In this document: positions 52,858 to 61,449 of the stretch, in pieces
Position numbering within the stretch: position 1 is the first letter of the stretch
How the letters are laid out: the number at the start of each line of letters is the position of its first letter
Assembly: GCF_016587375.1 (NCBI RefSeq)
Contig: NZ_BNJG01000001.1
Coordinates: 4,222,001-4,286,000, forward strand
Length of the DNA: 64,000 bases
Source of the DNA: Ktedonobacter robiniae
GTDB taxonomy: Bacteria; Chloroflexota; Ktedonobacteria; Ktedonobacterales; Ktedonobacteraceae
Reading direction: 5' to 3'
Made by a program: the position numbers and the translations under genes
The notes under the pieces: generated by a model
The model's input: the letters and a program-made list of their open reading frames with translations, nothing else
Database searches by the model: none
Told to the model about the DNA's origin: nothing

Positions 52858-52962
52858 GCGTGGTATTCAGGCGCGACTGGCGGGGGGAGCGAGCGTTTTA
52901 TCCTTTAGAGGAACCTTTATCGTGTAAGAGAGAGAAGGTTTTTGTTATAAAGGAGATATGTT

Positions 52963-54612
52963 ATGACTCAGCAGGCTGAAGCCTCGCAGAAATTGAAGCC
53001 GCATAAGATCTGGCAGGATGGGCATATGCCCCAGCCCTGCGCAATCGTGATATTTGGGGCAACTGGCGACCTGGCGCAGCGCAAATTGCTCCCAACGCTG
53101 GCACATTTGATGCATGATCATCCCCTCCCTCAGAGCTTCTGTATTGTGGCCTTTGCGCGCCGCCCCCTGGATGATGAACAGTGGCGAGCGATGGCGCTGA
53201 AGTCCATCAATACCTATATGCCTGAGGATGATCGTCTGGATGAGGAAGGGCAGAAGCAGTTTGCCTCGCACCTCTTCTACTGCCAGTCGACGTTTGAAGA
53301 TTCGCAGGGATATCAGAAGCTCAAGCAGCTTTTGGAGAAGTTGGATCGCGAGCAGGGGACGGCAGGCAATCGTCTCTTCTACCTGGCGACGCCTCCCGAA
53401 ACGGATAGCCAGATTATCGCGCAACTGGGCGCGGCGGGCCTGTCACATCCGGGACAGGGAGCGGAGAATGGGCATGAGGAGCATGGGAACCATAGCAATA
53501 ACCATGGCAAATCCTGGGCCAGGATTATTATTGAGAAACCCTTTGGGCATGACCTGGCAACGGCGCAGAAGCTGAACCGGGACCTGGGACGCGTCTTCCG
53601 TGAAAACCAAATCTATCGCATCGATCACTATATGGGTAAGGAGACGGTGCAGAACATCCTGGCGTTCCGCTTCTCCAACGGCATTTTTGAGCCACTCTGG
53701 AACCAGCGCTATATCGACCACGTGCAGATCACAGTCGCCGAGTCACTGGGAATTGGCACACGCGCCGAGTTCTATGAGAGTGAGGGCGCGATCAGGGATA
53801 TCGTGCAGAACCATATTATGCAGGTGCTGTGTCTGACGGGTATGGAGCCGCCAGTGGCCTTTGATGCGGAGGCAATTCGCGATGAAAAGGTCAAGTTGTT
53901 GCGCGCGATCAATCCCTTGACGCCTGACGAGGCCAAACAGGACGTAGTACGCGCGCAGTACGTGGCAGGCGAGGTTGATGGCAAGCACGTGGTGGGCTAC
54001 AAAGAAGAACAGGGCGTGAAGCCTGACTCGACGACGGAGACCTTTGTGGCGCTCAAGTTCTTTATTGAGAACTGGCGCTGGGAGGATGTGCCATTCTATA
54101 TTCGTACGGGCAAGCGTCTGCCCAAGCGTAGTACTGAGGTGACCATCCAGTTCAAACGTGTGCCGCATCAACTATATAAGCCATCTGAGACGAAGGGATT
54201 GGTACCTAATCGTTTGACGATTCGTATTCAGCCGGATGAAGGCATCGCGCTTAAGATTGGGGCCAAGGTGCCTGGCGCGGCCAACCAGCTAAGTTCGGTT
54301 GATATGAGCTTCTCTTATAACCAGGCTTTCGGTATTGAGTCACCTGAAGCCTACGAGCGGCTGATCGCGGACTGTATTCTGGGTGACTCGACGCTCTTCA
54401 TTCGTCGCGACGAGATCGAGGCGTCCTGGCGTATTATCGATAGCATTACTAAGGTCTGGAAACAGTTGCCCCCTCGACGGTGCATACTTATAAAGCTGGA
54501 ACCTGGGGGCCTGTTGAGGCGAATGGGTTGCTTGAGCGCGATGGACGTTCCTGGGATAACCCTTAGTTGCCTGTGGCACGACGCTGCTGAAGCACGCGTC
54601 TACATATCATAG
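52963..54612 (+). CDS. zwf: glucose-6-phosphate dehydrogenase (C-terminus frameshifted)
   Basis: AAAGGAG before the ATG. NADP-binding GATGDLAQRKLLP near residue 29 and active-site RIDHYMGKE near 218 are complete. The tail after WKQLPP is abnormal (RRCILIKLEPGG..) and runs into a CGACGCTGC repeat. One frame over reads STVHTYKAGTWGPVEANG..RDGRSWDNP and stops at 54566, the standard ending. The switch is at five C near 54469-54473, as if one C were lost; the true CDS would be 52963-54566 (~534 residues). A His/Asn/Glu-rich insertion of ~25 residues near 165-190 (GAENGHEEHGNHSNNHGK) is unusual. First enzyme of the oxidative pentose-phosphate path. Confidence 0.92.
   Translation: MTQQAEASQKLKPHKIWQDGHMPQPCAIVIFGATGDLAQRKLLPTLAHLMHDHPLPQSFCIVAFARRPLDDEQWRAMALKSINTYMPEDDRLDEEGQKQFASHLFYCQSTFEDSQGYQKLKQLLEKLDREQGTAGNRLFYLATPPETDSQIIAQLGAAGLSHPGQGAENGHEEHGNHSNNHGKSWARIIIEKPFGHDLATAQKLNRDLGRVFRENQIYRIDHYMGKETVQNILAFRFSNGIFEPLWNQRYIDHVQITVAESLGIGTRAEFYESEGAIRDIVQNHIMQVLCLTGMEPPVAFDAEAIRDEKVKLLRAINPLTPDEAKQDVVRAQYVAGEVDGKHVVGYKEEQGVKPDSTTETFVALKFFIENWRWEDVPFYIRTGKRLPKRSTEVTIQFKRVPHQLYKPSETKGLVPNRLTIRIQPDEGIALKIGAKVPGAANQLSSVDMSFSYNQAFGIESPEAYERLIADCILGDSTLFIRRDEIEASWRIIDSITKVWKQLPPRRCILIKLEPGGLLRRMGCLSAMDVPGITLSCLWHDAAEARVYIS
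54579..54609. repeat. half-copy of the CGACGCTGC repeat
   Basis: CGACGCTGCTGAAGCACGCG.. at 54579-54609, one arm only, inside the out-of-frame tail of zwf. Confidence 0.7.
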
Positions 54613-54636
54613 TGCCTGCGGTGCTTCGCATAGGGT

Positions 54637-54672
54637 AAGGAGAGAGGCCATGCCAGGCATGACTCTCTCCTT
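54637..54672. terminator. hairpin after zwf
   Basis: AAGGAGAGAG/CTCTCTCCTT with inner CATGCC-A-GGCATG; could end zwf on plus and the small Gln-rich gene on minus. Confidence 0.6.
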
Positions 54673-54712
54673 TATGAGGAAATTTAATCGGTGCTACCCG
54701 AAATAGATTATG

Positions 54713-54910
54713 TTAGCGGTCGCGGTTGCGGCCGAACTCGCCCTTTTCCTGCTGCTGCTTCTCCATCTCGAGCGCGCTGCCCTGGCGATTCTTCAGCTCC
54801 TGCTGGCCCTCGGAACGGTTACCGTTCTGCTGTTGCTGCTGCTGTTGCTGCTGCTTTTTCTCCTGTTTGCGCTGCTCTTCTTTGCTATTGAAGTTCTCGT
54901 GTTTAGCCAT
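54713..54910 (-). CDS. small Gln/Lys-rich protein, 65 aa
   Basis: From ATG 54910 (AAAGGAA 12 bases upstream). Very polar and charged, with a run of nine Gln encoded by mixed CAG/CAA codons, and KEEQRKQEKK. No hydrophobic core, so intrinsically disordered or a single helix. Small proteins of this composition recur in Ktedonobacteria as far as I know, but no function is known. Confidence 0.6.
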   Translation of the reverse strand: MAKHENFNSKEEQRKQEKKQQQQQQQQQNGNRSEGQQELKNRQGSALEMEKQQQEKGEFGRNRDR

Positions 54911-55101
54911 GATGAAAGTTTCCTTTCTTAACACACTCGTGTGTGTACTCTAACACTCGTATTCGAGAAATACGTAGTAGTATACTGGTGATGTTGTATG
55001 TGTACCACCATCAACAGTAGTTTCTACATAACTCTCTATAGTTGATACTAACAACGCTCTAAAATGAGCGATTTGAATAGCAAAGGTGAGTGTGTATATA
55101 G

Positions 55102-55171
55102 TAATATTCTACTAAAAAAGAGGGCGTAATGGTGCCCCCACCATTACGCCCTCTTTTTTAGTAGAATATTA
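55102..55171 (-). terminator. terminator palindrome of pepF
   Basis: 31-base arms (TAATATTCTACTAAAAAAGAG...) and eight-base loop; on minus the 3' arm carries CTCTTTTTTAGTAG. The pepF stop codon is its first three bases. Confidence 0.85.
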
Positions 55172-56965
55172 GCCCAGGAGGTCTTCCATTTGTGAGAGGT
55201 AGGATTCGAAGAGCTGGAAGGCCTGGTGAACTGGCTCGGGCCGGGTCATATCGACGCCCGCGTTTTTGAGCAGGTCAATGCTGTACTGAGAGGAACCGGA
55301 GCTGAGGAAGTTCAGGTAGCGGTCTACCGCTGGCTGACCCTCATGCAGGATCTTCTGGACCAGGGCAGACGAGGCCGAGATGCCCGTCGCATACTGGTAG
55401 ACGTAGAAGCTGGAATAGAAGTGAGGGATGCGTCCCCATTCGATGCTGATCAGGTCATCGACAAAGGTCTCGCCGCCATAGTACTTCTCATTGAGCTGCT
55501 TGTAGAGCGCGCTGAGAGTATCGGCGGTAAGTGGTTCGCCCTCGCCGGCGCGTTTATGGATCTCCTTCTCGAACTCGGCGAACATAGTCTGGCGATAGAG
55601 GGTACCACGCAGGTCCTCCAGAGCATGGTTGAGGATGGCTAAGCGCTTGCCTTTATCGCTGGTATGCTTGAGCAAGTAGTTCGTCAGCAGGCCCTCGTTG
55701 AGGGTCGAGGCGACCTCGGCGACGAAGATGGTATAGTCGCCATACTGATAGGGCTGATTGGTACGCGTGAAGTAGGAGTGCAGCGAGTGTCCTAGCTCGT
55801 GCGCCAGGGTGAACATACTGTCGCGGTTCTCCTGGAAATTGAGCAGGATAAAGGGGTTGGTGCTATAGGAGCCGCCGCTATAGGCGCCGCTGCGTTTGCC
55901 GGGGGTCTCGTAGACGTCAATCCAGCGCTCGGAGAGGCCCTTCTTAAGGGCGCTGATATAGCGTTCGCCAAGGGGGGAGAGAGCCTCGACGATGATGTCA
56001 CTGGCCTCCTGATAGGTTAGCTTATCCTCCTGCTCCTCCACGATGGGGACGTACAGGTCATACATGTGCATCTCATCGAGTTTGAGGACGCGCTTGCGCA
56101 ACTGTAAATAGCGGTTGATCAGGGGGATATGGTCATGGACCGTCTGGATCAGGTTGTCGTAGACGCTTTCAGGAATATTGTGGGCTGAGAGTGCGCGCTG
56201 GCGGGTGCTCTCAAAGTTGCGCTGGCGTGTGTAGAAGGAGTCGGACTTGACCTGGCCCGAGAGGGTTGCGGCAATGGTATTACGCTGTTTTAGGAATGAG
56301 TTGTGCAGGCCTTCAAAGGCCTCCTTGCGCACGCGGCGATCTTTGCTACGCACGAAGACCAGGTAGTTGCCCTGGGTCAGCTCAACCTCTTCGCCCTGCT
56401 CATTGCGGATCTTGGGCAGCTTCATATCGGCGTTTTCGAGCATGGAGAAGATGGTATCGGGCGAGGTGGCCATCTCTTCGCTGGCGGCGAGCACGGCCTC
56501 GACCTCGGCGGAGCGGATATGCGGGCGCTTGCGGTTGAGATCATCCAACTGATGACGGTAGAGGGCCAGGCCGGAGACCTCTTTAATATAGCGTTCCAGG
56601 GTATCCTGGGGCAGGGCCAGGAGTTCAGGCTCGATGTAGGAGATAGCGGTCACGACCTGTACATAGAGTTGCATGGCGCGGTCGGCCATCCCCTGGTAGA
56701 GGCTATTAGTGGTATCTTCGTCGCGGCGCATCGAGGTATAGACGTAGAGGCGCTCTAGGACCTCACCCACCTCATCGCGTTTTCTGAGCACATGAAGGAG
56801 AGCCTCGCCACTCTGGCCTAAAGTGCCTTGCAGGGCCGCCAACTCTGAGACGCTGCCCTGAATGCGCTTAAAATCTTGCTCCCACTCCTCATTTGTGGCG
56901 TAAATGCTCTCAAGATTCCACTTAAAATCGGACGGAATCTCGTTGCGGTTCTTGAACGTTTGCAC
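55169..56965 (-). CDS. pepF: oligoendopeptidase F
   Basis: 598 residues from GTG 56965 (AAAGG ten bases upstream), the usual PepF length; the open frame continues 77 codons upstream through a CGACGCTGC palindrome, which is not protein-like. M3-family zinc site LAHELGHSLHSYF (HExxH) near residue 385 with the downstream Glu. Cytoplasmic metallopeptidase degrading short peptides of 7-17 residues. Monocistronic, with the terminator described above. Confidence 0.93.
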   Translation of the reverse strand: MQTFKNRNEIPSDFKWNLESIYATNEEWEQDFKRIQGSVSELAALQGTLGQSGEALLHVLRKRDEVGEVLERLYVYTSMRRDEDTTNSLYQGMADRAMQLYVQVVTAISYIEPELLALPQDTLERYIKEVSGLALYRHQLDDLNRKRPHIRSAEVEAVLAASEEMATSPDTIFSMLENADMKLPKIRNEQGEEVELTQGNYLVFVRSKDRRVRKEAFEGLHNSFLKQRNTIAATLSGQVKSDSFYTRQRNFESTRQRALSAHNIPESVYDNLIQTVHDHIPLINRYLQLRKRVLKLDEMHMYDLYVPIVEEQEDKLTYQEASDIIVEALSPLGERYISALKKGLSERWIDVYETPGKRSGAYSGGSYSTNPFILLNFQENRDSMFTLAHELGHSLHSYFTRTNQPYQYGDYTIFVAEVASTLNEGLLTNYLLKHTSDKGKRLAILNHALEDLRGTLYRQTMFAEFEKEIHKRAGEGEPLTADTLSALYKQLNEKYYGGETFVDDLISIEWGRIPHFYSSFYVYQYATGISASSALVQKILHEGQPAVDRYLNFLSSGSSQYSIDLLKNAGVDMTRPEPVHQAFQLFESYLSQMEDLLG

Positions 56966-57112
56966 TGCTATACTACCTTTCACTACTACATAATGGTACG
57001 TGGGCAAATGCGGTCGAAATGCTGTGGTTATGCGTGCTTGTATCGTACCATAAATTGGGTGTTTATGGTTAGCTGGAGGGGGAGAGGAAGCAGGAAATGT
57101 TGCCTGAAGTGG

Positions 57113-57180
57113 ACCGACGCTGCGAAAGCACGCATCTACATATAATGTTATATGTAGATGCGTGCTTTCGCAGCGTCGGT
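57113..57180. repeat. palindromic repeat, CGACGCTGC family
   Basis: ACCGACGCTGCGAAAGCACG arms of 32 bases, four-base centre; perfect. Variant positions (GCGAAAGC, GCATC) differ from other copies but match across the arms. Confidence 0.85.
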
Positions 57181-57223
57181 AGGGAACTTTCTGCATCTCT
57201 CGTTCCCTATCTTTACTGAAAGG

Positions 57224-58216
57224 CTACTCTTCACCTTCCTCGTCGTCGTCTTCTTCGTCCTCGTCCTCTTCATCGTAGAGGAGCAGGTCGTCGCGCTCGC
57301 CCCATTTGTTGAGGAAGCGGTAGAAATTACGTTTGCTCAGGCGGGAGCGCTCGTCATCTGAGTAGTAGGTCTCTTCGATCTCCTCGTGGCGCTTGAGGGG
57401 CAGGTCAGACGTGACGCATGTCTCCAGGCCCAGGTCGCGCATGGCGAAGTTGAAGTCGATATCCATGTAGTGTGGATAGCGATAATGCTCATCAAAGAGG
57501 CCGGTCTCCTTGAGTCGGCTGCGCCTGAAGGCCAGGCATTGTAGGTCAATGACCTCGACCTCTTGTTCCTCGCTCTCTTCAAAGTGGCGCAGGTCCGCGG
57601 TCACCCAGCCCTGGGCGCCGGTGATACCGACGTCGGGGTCCGAGAGGGTACTCGCGAGCGGGGTAAAGATATCGCCAGTCAGCTCAATGTGGCTGGAGAG
57701 CAGGACGATATCGCGCCCCAGGCTCTGTTTGAGGGCGAGATTGTATGCCTCTGCCGTCCCCAGGCGGCGCGATGGACGCACGAGGCGCAGGCGTGGCTCG
57801 TTATAGCGGCTGGCATCTGCCCAGAGGTCGAGGCCGTCCTGGGAGGCATTGTCGACCAGCAGGATCTCGAGGTCTGCATCGCCAGCATGGCGTAGAACGC
57901 TCTCGATGCAGCGGCGCGTCTGGTCTTGCGTGTTGGTGGCCAGAATGATGATCGAGAAGTCGCGGGTCGCCTTCTCGTCGAGGCGCGAGGGAACCAGGCG
58001 TGTAAGCCGGTAGGTCTTGTCATCGATGTCGACACTGGGCAGGATGACCAGGTGCGCTCCACGAGGGTTATCTTTTACGGCGTAGCCAGCTTCCTCAAGC
58101 TGCTGTTTCAGTTCGTCTGCACGGGCATATTGACCACGTCGCCGCAGTTGGTCGCGTTCGTGTGAGAGGGCTAAAATCTCGGGTGGTATGCTATGTCTAA
58201 TAGGACGAGTAGTCAT
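57224..58216 (-). CDS. family 2 glycosyltransferase with CysRS-like N-terminus and acidic tail
   Basis: 330 residues. Residues ~12-55 (LALSHERDQLRRRGQYARADELKQQL..GYAVKDNPRGAHL) closely resemble the C-terminal helical module of cysteinyl-tRNA synthetases. A GT-A domain follows (about 85-300): SIIILATNTQDQTRRCIES, LLVDNASQDG, metal-binding-like MDIDFNFAMRDLG and the HEEIE region. The last 20 residues are almost all Asp/Glu. It should transfer a sugar from an NDP-sugar; the fused module may bind RNA or protein. RBS GGAAGG precedes the ATG. Confidence 0.82.
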   Translation of the reverse strand: MTTRPIRHSIPPEILALSHERDQLRRRGQYARADELKQQLEEAGYAVKDNPRGAHLVILPSVDIDDKTYRLTRLVPSRLDEKATRDFSIIILATNTQDQTRRCIESVLRHAGDADLEILLVDNASQDGLDLWADASRYNEPRLRLVRPSRRLGTAEAYNLALKQSLGRDIVLLSSHIELTGDIFTPLASTLSDPDVGITGAQGWVTADLRHFEESEEQEVEVIDLQCLAFRRSRLKETGLFDEHYRYPHYMDIDFNFAMRDLGLETCVTSDLPLKRHEEIEETYYSDDERSRLSKRNFYRFLNKWGERDDLLLYDEEDEDEEDDDEEGEE

Positions 58217-58875
58217 ATCTCAAATTCCTTCCTTAGCTACGTAAAAACTCTATCCACATCTTCCCGCTCCTGGTTGAGTGCGAGACTGTTGTCGCGGGGA
58301 TCGACTCTCTGCTCAAGCTAGCGTTGTTTGTGTTGAGTGGAGTCGTTTGGGTGTCTCTCAGGTGCTTTGCCTGTCCAGCCTCAGTGGATGAAGAGACGAT
58401 AGGTGAGCATGTGAAGCGCTAGTGGCACGTTTGTGGGGAAGCGCTGCTCCAGGACAACAATCTCGCTGATGGTAGCATCCAGATATTCAGCAACACCACT
58501 CTGTCCTCCTTCTTGTCCTGCTATAAGGGGAGCGTCCGCTATGCCAGTGTGGAGCCTGGATAGTTTGTGGGACGTTCACCTCAAGTCTAACATAGTGGAG
58601 TGTAATTGTACATAAAATTTGTGCATGCGTACCTCCACTTACACACAGTAAGACGATGAGAAAAAGATGGCTCGCTTAATGTTATCGTCTGGATCTGTGT
58701 CGCCATAGTAAACGGGACAGGTTGGAGGAATATAGGATGTGGAGAGCATAGTGAGGACTCCATTTCTGGTATCTAAGCCTGGATTGGGTGGCTTATGGCT
58801 TGCCAGATGTACAAATGTTAGTTTGCCTTCTTAGATTTTAGCATATTGTGATTGCGTTTTTAAAGATGCTTTTTT
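58217..58875. other. gene-free region
   Basis: About 660 bases with no gene, repeat or clear promoter that I can support. Short open frames lack ribosome sites. Confidence 0.5.
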
Positions 58876-58970
58876 TGTCACTTTCGCGCCCGCGGCGCTC
58901 ACGGGGTAAAATAATTCACGGCCAGGAATGCGGCATTCGCCGCATTCCTGGCCGTGAATTATTTTACCCC
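58876..58970 (+). repeat. composite repeat: covarying hairpin motif plus palindrome
   Basis: Motif GTCACTTTCGC-GCCCGCGGC-GCTCACGG (about 58876-58904) followed by palindrome 58903-58970 (GGGGTAAAATAATTCACGGC arms of 31 bases). The motif stem GCGCC-CGC-GGCGC is another compensatory variant. Confidence 0.78.
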
Positions 58971-59085
58971 GGTGGTGAGAGAGATGAAAATGCGCTCCTG
59001 GTATTGGGAGACAAAAATGTGCCAATGCCGGGAGCGCGCGCGAACAGAAAATGAAGTAAGGTTATTGCTTAGTAAGTTTATCCCT

Positions 59086-60162
59086 TTAGGATTGCAGGGG
59101 GCCTGTCTGGTTGCGGTGGTGTTCCGCAAGTTCTTTTACGCGTTGGACATGGCTCTTGTGACAGATGACGGTCAGGTCGTCCATTTCTACGACAATTACA
59201 TCTTCCAGGCCTATGGTGTAGATGCGACGCTCAGTGTTATTGAAAATGACTACGTTCTGGCTGCCAAAGCCGGTGTGGTTGCCAACGGCGTGGACTCCCT
59301 GGGCGTCGGCGGGGAAGAGGTCGCCATACTGCTCCCAGTTGCCCACATCGCCCCAGCCCAGGTCGGCGGGTATCACTACCAGGTTAGTGGTTTTCTCGAG
59401 GACCGCGTAATCGACGGTAATGTTTTCGAGCGTGGGCCAGAGCTCCTCGAGGAGCTGGGACTGGTGATCGGTGGGGGCATTGACGATGGTATCGATTTTC
59501 TGGGCGCTGTCGGGGAGGTGTTCCTGCATCTCTGCTAGGAAGGCCGAGGCTTTCCAGATGAAGATGCCTGCGTTCCAGACATAATGGCCATCGCGCAGAT
59601 AGCTCTCAGCCGTCTCGCGATTGGGTTTCTCCACAAATTTCTCGGCGCGGCAGGCCTGGTGTCCATGGCCTTCGCAGACGGCATCCGCGAAGCGGATATA
59701 GCCAAAGCCAGTCTCCGGGCTTGTTGGCTTGATGCCAATGGTCACGAGGCGATCCTGTTCCGCCAGTTCACAGGCCAGTTGCAGGGTCTGACGGAAGGTT
59801 GGTACATTGGCGATAACATGGTCGGCACTGAAGATGCCAAGGATGGCTTCGGGATCTTTATGCGCGATAGCGGCGGCTGCCCAGGCGATGGCGGCGGCAG
59901 ATCCGCGTCCCATGGGCTCCTTCAAGATCTGGTTCGAGGGGACTGTGGGTAGATGTTCCTCTACGAGTGGGGCCATATGCTTCCCTGTGACGACCCAGGT
60001 CTGGTCCGCAGGGGCTAGAGGGGCAACACGCAGGAGCGTCTCCTGAATCATGCTATTGCCAGTTGGTAGTGGCAAAAACTGCTTAGGGAAACTTGGTGTG
60101 CTGAGTGGCCAGAGACGTGTGCCACTGCCGCCAGCCAGGATAATGGCATAAAAGTGTTTCAT
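59086..60162 (-). CDS. manC: mannose-1-phosphate guanylyltransferase
   Basis: 358 residues from ATG 60162; AGGAGG lies 13 bases upstream, and the longer frame adds 39 residues without support. Nucleotidyltransferase signature YAIILAGGSGTRLWPLS and FPKQFLPL at the N-terminus, FVEKPNRETAESYL in the middle, WGDVGNWEQ near the C-terminus. It makes GDP-mannose from mannose-1-phosphate and GTP for glycans. Single-domain (no isomerase part). Confidence 0.92.
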   Translation of the reverse strand: MKHFYAIILAGGSGTRLWPLSTPSFPKQFLPLPTGNSMIQETLLRVAPLAPADQTWVVTGKHMAPLVEEHLPTVPSNQILKEPMGRGSAAAIAWAAAAIAHKDPEAILGIFSADHVIANVPTFRQTLQLACELAEQDRLVTIGIKPTSPETGFGYIRFADAVCEGHGHQACRAEKFVEKPNRETAESYLRDGHYVWNAGIFIWKASAFLAEMQEHLPDSAQKIDTIVNAPTDHQSQLLEELWPTLENITVDYAVLEKTTNLVVIPADLGWGDVGNWEQYGDLFPADAQGVHAVGNHTGFGSQNVVIFNNTERRIYTIGLEDVIVVEMDDLTVICHKSHVQRVKELAEHHRNQTGPLQS

Positions 60163-60398
60163 GGAAAGGGGTCGCCTCCTCGCATGCTTCATTTTCTCTA
60201 TAGGTGGCTTTAATATAAAGCGGTCAAACTCATAACTAAATACGAATTGATTGTAGCGATGTTGATAGGTTTCTGTCAAATAGCTAGGCTTTTTTCTCTG
60301 TAGTAGGCGTGTGGAGGAAAATTGTCGGAAAAAAACTACCAGGCCTCAGCTTAAAGGGGCTGATTGCCTGGTAGGAAAGGATGAGTTGGTACCCTGTT

Positions 60399-61304
60399 TT
60401 AGCGCTGTGCGCCAACGGGCGTGCGCTTGACTGTTACGGCCTGGGTAGGCACGGCAATGGTGGCATTGGCAGCAGCAGCGCGATCCTGGCGTTTCTGCAT
60501 CTGCTCGGGGCTGATGCGATAGACGTCTTTTGCCAGGCCAAGCTTCTCCAGGGACCAGATCAGGTAGCCGGAGCCGTCAATCTGCCACCAGCGCAGGCCG
60601 TGGAAGGCCGAGCGAGGGAAGGCATGATGGTTATTGTGCCAGCCCTCACCGAAGCTGAGCAGGCCCACGACCCACTCATTGCGGCTCTGGTCGTTGGTCT
60701 CATAGTCGCGGCGGCCAAAGATGTGGCAGACTGAGTTGACGCTCCAGGTGACGTGGTGGGTCAGGAAGATGCGGACCAGGCCAGCCCAGAGCAGGCCAGA
60801 CCAGCCACCAATGGCGAAGGGGATAATCAGGCTTAACACAACCCAGAGCAGGAAAGTCTTGCTAACAAAAACCACAATCGGATCTTTTTGCAGGTGTTTG
60901 GCGTACTGATTGGGATCGGCCATGCGGTCCTTAAAGAGCCAGCCGATATGAGCGTGGAAGAAGCCTTCTACAGGGCTATGGGGATCGCCCTCTTTATCTG
61001 AATAAGAGTGATGTTTAATATGGGTTGCTGCCCACTCCAGCGCGGGACCTTCCAGGGCCATGGAGCCAAGTACCAGTAAAAAGAATTTGACAACCGGATG
61101 AGCGGCGAAGCTGCGGTGTGTAAGCATACGATGGAAGCCGACGGTGACACCAAGGGCAACAAGGGAGTACATAACGAGGAGAAGAGTGAGGTCTGTCGCG
61201 TTAATGGCCTTTTGCCAGAGCGTGGCAATCGCGTATACGGTAGCGACGAGAGGTCCAACAACCGCCAGGAGAACTATGCTTTTGTACGCAAGACTTGTCT
61301 TCAA
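60399..61304 (-). CDS. acyl-CoA/acyl-lipid desaturase (delta-9 type)
   Basis: 301 residues from TTG 61304, which has a perfect GGAGG five bases upstream. Four membrane helices and the three di-iron His boxes HRMLTH, HIKHH and HNNHH, as in stearoyl-CoA-type desaturases. It introduces a double bond into membrane fatty acids using O2 and reduced ferredoxin or cytochrome b5. A structured element lies 60-145 bases upstream (61364-61449) and may belong to its leader. Confidence 0.93.
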   Translation of the reverse strand: MKTSLAYKSIVLLAVVGPLVATVYAIATLWQKAINATDLTLLLVMYSLVALGVTVGFHRMLTHRSFAAHPVVKFFLLVLGSMALEGPALEWAATHIKHHSYSDKEGDPHSPVEGFFHAHIGWLFKDRMADPNQYAKHLQKDPIVVFVSKTFLLWVVLSLIIPFAIGGWSGLLWAGLVRIFLTHHVTWSVNSVCHIFGRRDYETNDQSRNEWVVGLLSFGEGWHNNHHAFPRSAFHGLRWWQIDGSGYLIWSLEKLGLAKDVYRISPEQMQKRQDRAAAANATIAVPTQAVTVKRTPVGAQR

Positions 61305-61363
61305 AAAAACCTCCAGGTAAAACTCATCCGATCAGGAGAGCGATTTATAATTTCTTCCACGAG

Positions 61364-61449
61364 CTTCTTATACGGAAACCAACCCCCATTCGGGGGCGCG
61401 GCGCCACTGCCGTGGCTAGCGCTTCGCGCTCAGGTTTCCTAATAGGAAG
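61364..61449 (-). promoter_or_regulatory. cloverleaf-like structured element in the desaturase leader
   Basis: Read on minus: a closing stem (CTTCCTAT..GGAAACC / GGTTTCC..CTTAT-type, with an internal loop) encloses three hairpins, AGCGC-GAA-GCGCT, GCCAC-GGCA-GTGGC and CCCCC-GAAT-GGGGG. The middle hairpin is the same as in the CTCGCCACTGCGTGGCTCGC repeat motif, so this may be a diverged member of the composite repeat family that has ended up in a 5' leader. Confidence 0.5.

Noticed and set aside
61364..61449. A tRNA, because of the cloverleaf shape
   Set aside because: Stem and loop lengths are wrong, no T-psi-C or anticodon loop pattern, no CCA end.
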